A DNA stretch of 7,640 nucleotides, from NCBI GenBank assembly GCA_002701625.1, contig NZWK01000043.1:6006-13645 (forward strand), in the 5' to 3' direction. Shown here in pieces: positions 1 to 5,469 of this stretch. Source of the DNA: Chloroflexota bacterium. GTDB lineage: Bacteria; Chloroflexota; Dehalococcoidia; UBA2979. Below the pieces are notes generated by a model that did no database searches, had not been told where the DNA came from, and was given only the letters and a program-made list of their open reading frames with translations. How positions within the stretch are numbered: the stretch's first letter is position 1; the number at the start of each line of letters is the position of its first letter. A program made the position numbers and the translations under genes.

Positions 1-31
1 TACGAGGAGATAGACTAAAGTTTTATCTTAC

Positions 32-123
32 GGAGAGATGCCGGAGTGGTTGAACGGGCTCGCCTGGAAAGCGTGTAATCGGGGTAACCTGATTCGAGGG
101 TTCGAATCCCTCTCTCTCCGCCA
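32..123 (+). tRNA. tRNA-Ser (anticodon GGA)
   Basis: Class II tRNA with all arms visible. The acceptor stem pairs 32-38 with 113-119, the discriminator is G120, and CCA is encoded at 121-123. The anticodon loop is 64-70 with GGA at 66-68, reading UCC/UCU serine codons. A long variable arm (77-83 paired with 88-94, loop 84-87) is typical of tRNA-Ser. The T arm is 96-112 with loop TTCGAAT. One oddity is that the second pair of the anticodon stem is a U-U mismatch (60 opposite 74), while the other four pairs are intact. The gene begins 31 bases into the window and no promoter is evident there, so transcription may start further upstream. Confidence 0.97.
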
Positions 124-134
124 GATATAACAAT

Positions 135-210
135 GCGCCGGTAGCTCAGGGGACAGAGCGGCGGTCTTCGGAACCGCAAGTCGGGGGTTCGAATCCCTCT
201 CGGCGCACCA
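135..210 (+). tRNA. tRNA-Arg (anticodon UCG)
   Basis: Standard 76-base class I tRNA. The acceptor stem 135-141 pairs with 200-206, closing with a G-U pair. The anticodon stem 161-165/173-177 carries loop 166-172 with anticodon TCG at 168-170, reading CGA and probably CGG arginine codons. The T arm is 183-199 with loop TTCGAAT, the discriminator is A207 and CCA is encoded at 208-210. It lies 11 bases after the tRNA-Ser gene, so the two are probably processed from one transcript. It shares a 17-base stretch (185-201) with the tRNA-Ser 3' part (98-114), which is explained by the common T-arm sequence. Confidence 0.97.
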
Positions 211-244
211 CTATCACAGTCAGTTTTCAGTAGGATTCAGACTT

Positions 245-1876
245 ATGCCCATATATGCGGATGCGATTATTAGTGCCAAGCAGGTAATTACTATGGATCC
301 GTCTAATTCAATGGCTACGTCTGTGGCAATAAAAGATGGAATAATTCTTGCGGTTGGCGACGATTTGCGATCTGTACAGGGACCTGATACTGCGACACAT
401 AGCTTTTTAGATTGCACAGTGTTTCCAGGTTTTATTGAACCCCACACCCATCCAGACCTTTGCGCTCAAATGTATTCATGGGTTGATATCAGCGGCTTCT
501 CACATAAGACATCGATCGAAGTGATGGAAGCTCTTCGGAAATCTATTTATAAAGCTCCAAAAGGGGAGTGGATATTTGCTTTTGGCTATGACCCGGTAAT
601 TTTTCCTGATTTAACTGGTCTGACCCGAGATGAACTTGACGACATTGCACCAGAAAATCCTATCGCTGTAATGACTCAAAGTATGCATACTCTGTTTGTG
701 AATTCCTTAGCGCTCTCCGAGGCGGGGATAGATGAGTCAAGTGAACCTGCTCGATTTGGTGGCGAGTATGTGAGAGATCACACTGGTCGTTTGACGGGAA
801 AGATTGAGGAGTCTCCAGCGATGAGACCGTTTTTGAGATTTTTTGATGACTCGAAAGAAACGCGTTCCAACAATCTTTCTAGACAGTACGATCGATATAA
901 GTCAGTAGGCATTACTACGATCGGATCGGCGGGACTGTTCTTTAGAGATGAGGAAACAGTCGCACTCTATCAGGATGAGACCGTGGGAGATCGGCTAAGG
1001 ATTCGTAATGCTGTCTATTTACGGCATATGGATATTGACAATCACAATTTACCGAAATTCCCTTCGAATAAGGTGTTTGGTATGAGCGGCGTGAAGCTCT
1101 GGTATGACGGTTCCCCTTATACAGGAACTATGTTGTTGGACCAACCCTATTTGAATACTGAACTGACTACCAAGGGTTTAGGTATAGCGACAGACTCAAC
1201 TGGTCGAGCTAACTGGGAGTTAGATGAGTTTTATCAACTTGTTAGCGGTCTTCATGATCGTGGAGTGCAGATACTAGTGCATGCTCAAGGGGACAGAGCC
1301 ACGCGCGAGGTACTTGATACGTTTGAGCAGGTATTGAATAATTCCTCCAACAAAGTGCATCGTCACCGAATTGAACATAGTGCTTTGATGGAGAGAGATG
1401 AAATACTGCGAGCGGCTGATCTGGGGATCTCAATCAGCTTTCATATGAATCATGTCAAGTATTATGGTCAGCGACTCCGCGACGAAATTATCGGATCTGA
1501 TAGGTCCCAATACCTGATGCCTGCGCGGAGCGCACAGGAAGCAGGAATTCGAATTTCTTTGCATGCTGATTCACCTATGTTTCCGCCAAATCCCTTGGAC
1601 TTGGTGCAGACTGCAGTAGGTCGAATGTCGGTGACGGGCGAGATGATAAATGAGCCTGAAAAGTTAGATCTTAAGGATGCTATGCGGGCCGTAACGATAG
1701 ATGCAGCGTGGCAGTTAGGGATTGACGATCAGGTAGGAAGCCTCGAAGTTGGAAAGTTGGCGGACTTTACGATTCTTGGTCAAAATCCGTTTGATGTGAA
1801 CACTAATAAGTTAAATGCCATACCAATACTCGACACTTGGTTATCTGGTACCTCAACTAACTCTTTGATCAACTGA
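245..1876 (+). CDS. YtcJ-like metal-dependent amidohydrolase (amidohydrolase family 3)
   Basis: Complete 543-residue protein, the usual length for the YtcJ/N-substituted formamide deformylase branch of the amidohydrolase superfamily, probably cytoplasmic (no signal peptide seen). An N-terminal beta-sandwich segment leads into the metal-site motif GFIEPHTHPD, giving the H67-x-H69 pair. Other likely metal or catalytic residues are K284 in GVKLWYDG, H346 in VHAQGD, H378 in RIEH and D442 in LHADSP. The C-terminus has the family's closing motif LEVGKLADFTILGQNP. These enzymes hydrolyse amide, formamide or related C-N bonds on small molecules; the substrate here cannot be named. The ATG at 245 is preceded by a modest AGGA at 232-235, and the next Met is M17, so this start keeps the full sandwich domain. 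It begins 34 bases after tRNA-Arg with no terminator seen, so it may be read through from the tRNA transcript. It converges with the operon on the other strand. Confidence 0.92.
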   Translation: MPIYADAIISAKQVITMDPSNSMATSVAIKDGIILAVGDDLRSVQGPDTATHSFLDCTVFPGFIEPHTHPDLCAQMYSWVDISGFSHKTSIEVMEALRKSIYKAPKGEWIFAFGYDPVIFPDLTGLTRDELDDIAPENPIAVMTQSMHTLFVNSLALSEAGIDESSEPARFGGEYVRDHTGRLTGKIEESPAMRPFLRFFDDSKETRSNNLSRQYDRYKSVGITTIGSAGLFFRDEETVALYQDETVGDRLRIRNAVYLRHMDIDNHNLPKFPSNKVFGMSGVKLWYDGSPYTGTMLLDQPYLNTELTTKGLGIATDSTGRANWELDEFYQLVSGLHDRGVQILVHAQGDRATREVLDTFEQVLNNSSNKVHRHRIEHSALMERDEILRAADLGISISFHMNHVKYYGQRLRDEIIGSDRSQYLMPARSAQEAGIRISLHADSPMFPPNPLDLVQTAVGRMSVTGEMINEPEKLDLKDAMRAVTIDAAWQLGIDDQVGSLEVGKLADFTILGQNPFDVNTNKLNAIPILDTWLSGTSTNSLIN

Positions 1877-1925
1877 GACCATAGTGAACGCCCTAAATAT
1901 TTATTTTTACGTATTTTTTGCAGCT
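1877..1925. other. Convergent intergenic spacer, AT-rich, no clear terminator
   Basis: These 49 bases separate the 3' ends of the amidohydrolase and the minus-strand SDR gene. The spacer is AT-rich and holds a 10-base perfect palindrome TAAATATTTA and a run of six T. I see no GC-rich stem followed by a U tract on either strand, so an intrinsic terminator cannot be supported. The two convergent transcripts may overlap here or end by a factor-dependent route. Confidence 0.5.
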
Positions 1926-2810
1926 TTAATTTATTGGAGTCAGAGGCGGAAGCTGAGTCGGGTTTGTTTGCTCGATAATGTGCTGATGTCTAATAGATAT
2001 TCGTTCAAGTGGTACGTCAGGGGTTAATACCCAAAATTGATTATTTTTGATCGACTCGAGAAGTTGTTCCGCAACACTTTCAGGTGGTAAGCCATGCGCG
2101 AAAAATTGATCGCCCGCGTCAATACGCGCGCCGGTATCACCTTCATCAGGTTTTTCGTCGGCCGTCCAAAATATATCCGGTCTGTTTCTGCCTGAAGAGA
2201 AAATACGTGTATTTATGATTCCCGGACATAATACGGAGGCGTGTATTTTTGATTCTGCTTCCATTAGCTGGAAGTAGAGTGCTTCTGTGATTCTCACGAC
2301 CGCGTGCTTTGTCGCGCCATAAATTCCTGCGCTTGAGCCTCCTAAAAGCCCTGCCATTGAAGCAGTGTTCACGACGTGTCCAGGCTCATTCTGTGACAAC
2401 ATAATGGGGAGGAACGTGCGAATTCCATTTAAAACACCTGTTACGTTTACTCCAAACGTCCAATTCCAAAGCTCAGGTGACTGTTCCCACAGTGGTTGGT
2501 TTCGTTGACCAACAAAATCGAGATCTCCTGCCACTCCGGCGTTATTACAAAGCACGTCAACTCGTCCAAACTCCTTCATAGCTGTATCAGCTAGAGACTG
2601 AACTTCGTCGAGGTTGGCCACATTCGCTTGAACACCGATCACATCGAGTTCTTCCTGCTTGAGAGCCTGCGTGGCAGCACTAAGTGCCTCTTCTTCTACG
2701 TCAGTGAGCACGACTTTCATTCCTTCTTGTGCGAAGCGCCTCGCAAAAGCCAGTCCCATACCTGAGGCTGCCCCGGTAATAACCGCTACTTTGTCTTCAA
2801 AATTATCCAT
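1926..2810 (-). CDS. SDR family NAD(P)-dependent oxidoreductase
   Basis: Complete 294-residue classical short-chain dehydrogenase/reductase, slightly longer than the usual 250-270 because of a loop after the active site (about 205-235) and a C-terminal tail. The Rossmann nucleotide-binding motif TGAASGMG spans 12-19, and D37 at the end of the second strand suggests NAD(H) rather than NADP(H). NNAG is at 89-92, and the catalytic tetrad is N122, S151, Y164 and K168 (YGATK). It should interconvert an alcohol and a carbonyl in the cytoplasm; the substrate is unknown. A strong Shine-Dalgarno GAGGTGG (2818-2824, complement) lies 7 bases before the ATG and fixes the start. It is the last gene of the three-gene minus-strand operon, 33 bases after the MBL hydrolase, so it probably acts on the same compound or pathway. 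No truncation or missing catalytic residue is seen. Confidence 0.94.
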   Translation of the reverse strand: MDNFEDKVAVITGAASGMGLAFARRFAQEGMKVVLTDVEEEALSAATQALKQEELDVIGVQANVANLDEVQSLADTAMKEFGRVDVLCNNAGVAGDLDFVGQRNQPLWEQSPELWNWTFGVNVTGVLNGIRTFLPIMLSQNEPGHVVNTASMAGLLGGSSAGIYGATKHAVVRITEALYFQLMEAESKIHASVLCPGIINTRIFSSGRNRPDIFWTADEKPDEGDTGARIDAGDQFFAHGLPPESVAEQLLESIKNNQFWVLTPDVPLERISIRHQHIIEQTNPTQLPPLTPIN

Positions 2811-2843
2811 AATTATTCCACCTCGATTTGACTATACATTTCT

Positions 2844-3689
2844 CTAATTATTGAGTTTGTGATACACCTCAGGTACTTTATCGGCGAGGCTTTCAAAGCC
2901 TCTCCAATGCCCAAAACGATATTGCATCTTGGTTACCACCGTATTCGAGGCTGAGTGTTGAGGCTCATTTTCCGCGATCGATGTCATTACGTTACCAACT
3001 AGTTCGTGAATAAAATCTCGGGCATCTACCAAAGCGGCATGGTTTCCTATCGGCCCGTGGCCAGACACAAATTGATCAGATTCTATTTCTATGAGTCTGT
3101 CGTCAGTAGATAGCCAGTCTGTGGGATAGCTATCACCGAGAAAAGGAATACCGCCATCCTGAGCTACATCACCGGTGAATAGAATTTTTTCTTCCGGTAA
3201 GTGGATGAATATGTCCCCACTCGTGTGGGCTTTACCCAAATAAACGAGATTGATTTCTCGGCCTCCGAAATAAAGTTGCATCGTATTTTCAAAGGTGAGA
3301 TCAGGCGGGGTTATGTTGACTAGTTTTGCTTCTTCAGACCAAGGATCACCCGCTGCGACTACTTTTTCACGCCATTGTCTATTCCATTCAACGTCTAGCA
3401 TTTCTTTACGAGCGTTGGAGTGAGCAATTATCGTTGCATCGGGAAATTCTTCGTTACCCCAGGCGTGATCCCAGTGCGAGTGAGTATCTACCACATACTG
3501 TATAGGTTTGTCGGTGACGTGCCGGACGTCCTCAATAAGGTCGCGTGCGAACGATGGCACCCGCAGGGAGTCGATTACAAGGACGCTCTCGTCTCCAATG
3601 ATAATTCCAGCATTTGTCAGCCCAGCATGTAGTCTTGCGAAGACTCCGGTGCTAAGTTCAACTATTTCAGTTCCAGGTGTGGTTGTCAT
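2844..3689 (-). CDS. MBL-fold metallo-hydrolase
   Basis: Complete 281-residue metallo-beta-lactamase-fold protein. The signature HSHWDH gives H70, H72, D74 and H75. The remaining dinuclear zinc ligands are visible as H155 (GKAHTSGD), D174 (LFTGD) and H211 (SGHG). The N-terminal half carries the expected strands (NAGIIIGDESVLVIDS). No signal peptide is seen, so it is probably cytoplasmic, unlike secreted antibiotic-degrading class B lactamases. The family includes hydrolases of esters, thioesters, lactones and sulfates, and general metabolic enzymes; the substrate is not deducible. Shine-Dalgarno AAGGGG (3697-3702, complement) sits 7 bases before the ATG and supports the start. It is the middle gene of the operon, 24 bases after the DUF6817-like gene and 33 bases before the SDR gene, consistent with a hydrolase supplying a hydroxylated product to the dehydrogenase. 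Confidence 0.92.
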   Translation of the reverse strand: MTTTPGTEIVELSTGVFARLHAGLTNAGIIIGDESVLVIDSLRVPSFARDLIEDVRHVTDKPIQYVVDTHSHWDHAWGNEEFPDATIIAHSNARKEMLDVEWNRQWREKVVAAGDPWSEEAKLVNITPPDLTFENTMQLYFGGREINLVYLGKAHTSGDIFIHLPEEKILFTGDVAQDGGIPFLGDSYPTDWLSTDDRLIEIESDQFVSGHGPIGNHAALVDARDFIHELVGNVMTSIAENEPQHSASNTVVTKMQYRFGHWRGFESLADKVPEVYHKLNN

Positions 3690-3713
3690 ATTACTACCCC
3701 TTATTATGTGACA

Positions 3714-4259
3714 TTAGGTTTCATCGGCGAATACTCGGTCATAGAGATCAATAGCACGTGTGCCTACAAGCCGTGCCATGTTTTTATAAGCAGTTCGTCT
3801 GTAACCCCAGCCTCGTTCACTTCGCTTGACTTGCTCCAACCAGTCAAAGAGGTGAACCTCACTTAAATCTATTAGTTGATTGCGGCTGAGCTCGATAGAA
3901 CTCTTGTCTTCACGATTTTCAATAGTGAATGATTCACCCTCGGTTACTGCCTGCGCTAGAGCTTCATCAAACGTCTCGCGATTCATCACACAATTACAGA
4001 ACGCAACAAATTCGGCCCGTTCACCTATAAGATCCTTAATCAGTGGTCGCTCACTGAGTGGCAATGAGAAGTCCTGAAATCCCTGTGTTCCGTAGATTGA
4101 ATGGAAGAGGCCTGCCCTACTCATATCTAGATCGGCCCCGTTTTTCTCGAGTAAATTTTGAACCGATTGCAGGTGATGTAGAAAATCTCCACCTGTGTGC
4201 GCCACCTCATCGGTCCCCAGCGAAAGTAGGAATTTGTACAATTCGTCATTTGTCTTCAT
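3714..4259 (-). CDS. DUF6817-like (degenerate HD-type) protein of unknown function
   Basis: Complete 181-residue protein that I associate, from memory of the pattern, with the DUF6817 family. Recognisable pieces are AHTGGDFLHHLQSV (20-33), AGLFHSIYGTQGF (49-61) and the IGERAEF helix (78-84). The order H21, H28-H29, H53 resembles the metal-binding layout of HD-domain phosphohydrolases. The usual His-Asp pair is His-Ser (H53-S54) here, so normal HD chemistry is doubtful. It appears mostly helical with no signal peptide or membrane segment. An in-frame stop immediately upstream makes the ATG at 4259 the first possible start. The only Shine-Dalgarno-like match (AAGGA, complement of 4273-4277) is 13 bases away, so initiation may be weak. 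As first gene of the operon with the MBL hydrolase and SDR it may sense, bind or process the same small molecule. That role is inference. Confidence 0.85.
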   Translation of the reverse strand: MKTNDELYKFLLSLGTDEVAHTGGDFLHHLQSVQNLLEKNGADLDMSRAGLFHSIYGTQGFQDFSLPLSERPLIKDLIGERAEFVAFCNCVMNRETFDEALAQAVTEGESFTIENREDKSSIELSRNQLIDLSEVHLFDWLEQVKRSERGWGYRRTAYKNMARLVGTRAIDLYDRVFADET

Positions 4260-4398
4260 TTAGCTGGGTACGTCCTTGATATGCTTAAAGAGTTCACTTT
4301 AGTGTCGGTAAGTGTAAGGGTTAATTGATGGACTTTGTCATCGGGTTCTCAGGTTGGCTTTTGGGATAAAAAATGTATACGTGCAAAATTGGTGACTG
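4260..4398. promoter_or_regulatory. Divergent intergenic region with candidate promoters and AGTGT repeats
   Basis: This 139-base gap between divergent genes must hold the start signals for both. On the minus strand a sigma70-like candidate reads TTAACC (complement of 4319-4324), a 17-base spacer, then TAAAGT (complement of 4296-4301), four of six matches at each box. On the plus strand a weaker candidate is TTGGCT (4354-4359), 16 bases, TATACG (4376-4381). A direct repeat AGTGT occurs at 4301-4305 and 4311-4315, one helical turn apart. With TTCACTTTA at 4293-4301 it makes an imperfect inverted repeat overlapping the minus-strand -10. That is a possible operator, but all of it is by-eye matching. 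Confidence 0.35.
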
Positions 4399-5358
4399 AT
4401 GTCTGAAAAGTGTTCTTGTTGTGTGCCAAATCTTGGTCAAGACGGCTTCGATCAGGTTGTCTTACCTAGTCAGCAGGTGATTAATCGTTCGGGTTTAGCC
4501 GAAGACGCACAGACGGGAATGGCGCTAATACCTAGCGGAATATTTCGTATGGGCTCAGAGGATCCGATGTCTTATCCCGCTGATGGGGAGGGTCCAGTTC
4601 GGTCTGTATCAGTTTCGGAATTCCTATTAGATACCCGTTCGGTAACGAATGCTGATTTCATGTTGTTTATAGATGAAACTGGATATATCACGACTGCAGA
4701 GCAACGAGACTGGTCATTTGTTTTTGCTGGATTGCTTCCGGATGACTTTGAGCCCACGCGAGGGGTGGCTGACGCACCCTGGTGGCGCCAGGTTTATAAG
4801 GCCACATGGCAGCATCCCGAGGGACTGCACAGCAATATCAATGATCGTATGGATCATCCTGTTGTGCATGTCAGTTGGTTTGATGCTGCGGCGTATGCGG
4901 ATTGGTTGGGCAAAGAATTACCTTCGGAAGCGTGTTGGGAATACGCGGCGAGAGGTGGATTAGACGGAGCTTTGTTTGCATGGGGTGATCAGTTGAATCC
5001 AGACGACAATTATCTATCTAACACGTGGCAGGGTATTTTTCCATCAAGCAATACTCAAGACGATGGGTGGTATGGAACCTGTCCAGCTGATCATTTTCCG
5101 GAGAACGGCTATGGGCTCCATAATATGACCGGTAATGTGTGGGAGTGGTGTGCTGATTGGTTCGGTTTTAGTGACTCACGTGTATCTTCACCAGTTGATC
5201 CAATTGGCCCAGCCACCGGGAACTCAAAGGTACAAAAAGGGGGATCTTTCTTGTGTCATGCCAGCTATTGTGCAAGGTATCGGCCAGCTGCTCGTGTTGG
5301 TGTTTCTCCTGATAGCACTTCGAGTAATGTTGGGTTTCGTTGTTTGAAACGGGTCTAG
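4399..5358 (+). CDS. Formylglycine-generating enzyme (SUMF1/FGE family)
   Basis: Complete 319-residue protein covering a full FGE-sulfatase domain. This family oxidises a cysteine in the CxPxR-type motif of sulfatases to formylglycine, the catalytic aldehyde, using copper and oxygen. The domain starts near M41 (MALIPSGIFRMGS) and continues through HPVVHVSW (153-160), LPSEACWEYAARGG and GNVWEWCADW (245-254). It ends in GGSFLCHASYCARYR, with the two catalytic cysteines C286 and C291 at the spacing of human SUMF1 C336/C341, then SNVGFRC. Because both cysteines are present, this is a true FGE rather than one of the many cysteine-lacking SUMF-domain proteins. Oddities are an N-terminal cysteine cluster (C5, C7, C8) before the domain and C179 where relatives usually have Glu. 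No signal peptide is seen. The ATG follows an in-frame TGA two codons upstream, and the only SD-like GGTGA (4391-4395) is just 3 bases away, so initiation looks weak. No sulfatase lies in the window. Confidence 0.93.
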   Translation: MSEKCSCCVPNLGQDGFDQVVLPSQQVINRSGLAEDAQTGMALIPSGIFRMGSEDPMSYPADGEGPVRSVSVSEFLLDTRSVTNADFMLFIDETGYITTAEQRDWSFVFAGLLPDDFEPTRGVADAPWWRQVYKATWQHPEGLHSNINDRMDHPVVHVSWFDAAAYADWLGKELPSEACWEYAARGGLDGALFAWGDQLNPDDNYLSNTWQGIFPSSNTQDDGWYGTCPADHFPENGYGLHNMTGNVWEWCADWFGFSDSRVSSPVDPIGPATGNSKVQKGGSFLCHASYCARYRPAARVGVSPDSTSSNVGFRCLKRV

Positions 5359-5469
5359 TCTCCGAATCAATTATCTGCCTACTCTCTAATCAATTAAATG
5401 GTTTGCTATGATTCCAAGTGTATTGAACAGATTCAGGTGCGCCATCGTATTTTTAAGGAAGTAATGCAG
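5359..5469 (+). promoter_or_regulatory. Intergenic region before the Mo-hydroxylase gene, with a 9-base direct repeat
   Basis: This 111-base gap follows the FGE stop. AATCAATTA occurs twice, at 5365-5373 and 5388-5396, with a 23-base period, about two helical turns. This could be an activator or repressor site for the following gene, but in AT-rich DNA it may be chance. I found no convincing -35/-10 pair at a usable distance from the Shine-Dalgarno site, and no intrinsic terminator, so read-through from the FGE gene is possible. Confidence 0.3.
5455..5461 (+). promoter_or_regulatory. Ribosome binding site deciding the Mo-hydroxylase start
   Basis: AAGGAAG differs by one base from AAGGAGG. 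Three in-frame ATGs follow at 5464, 5470 and 5476, with spacers of 2, 8 and 14 bases. The 8-base spacer favours 5470. Confidence 0.6.

Larger units (their letters stand above)
1926..4259 (-). other. Probable three-gene catabolic operon (DUF6817-like, MBL hydrolase, SDR)
   Basis: Three same-strand genes separated by only 24 and 33 bases, with no terminator or promoter seen between them. The two downstream genes have good Shine-Dalgarno sites. Transcription would start in the divergent region 4260-4398 and end near 1926. Co-transcription is inferred from spacing alone. Confidence 0.75.

Noticed and set aside
98..201. 17-base exact repeat shared by the two tRNAs, considered as an attachment-site duplication
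   Set aside because: It is the T-arm and start of the acceptor 3' strand in both tRNAs, so ordinary tRNA similarity explains it. I noticed no third copy in the window and no integrase.
1895..1920. Palindrome TAAATATTTA and T-run between convergent genes as a bidirectional terminator
   Set aside because: The stem is entirely A/T and does not directly precede the T-run, so it would be too weak for an intrinsic terminator.
2844..3689. Antibiotic-resistance metallo-beta-lactamase
   Set aside because: It has the MBL zinc motif but no signal peptide, and it sits in a metabolic operon. The fold is shared by many unrelated hydrolases, so a resistance call is not supported.
3978..3992. CVMNR in the DUF6817-like protein (C90-R94) as a possible target of the adjacent formylglycine-generating enzyme
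   Set aside because: The target consensus needs Pro (or Ala) at the third position; Met here does not fit, and the segment appears to lie in a helix rather than a sulfatase-like active site.
4399..5358. Alternative reading of the gene as a cysteine-lacking SUMF-domain protein (such as an EgtB-like or lipoprotein-type paralogue)
   Set aside because: The CHASYC active-site pair and the GGSF / RYRPAAR context match true formylglycine-generating enzymes, and no DinB-like or lipoprotein segment is present.
5424..5453. TTGAAC with an 18-base spacer to TATTTT as a promoter for the Mo-hydroxylase gene
   Set aside because: The implied transcription start near 5460 would leave out most of the Shine-Dalgarno site at 5455-5461, which looks functional.
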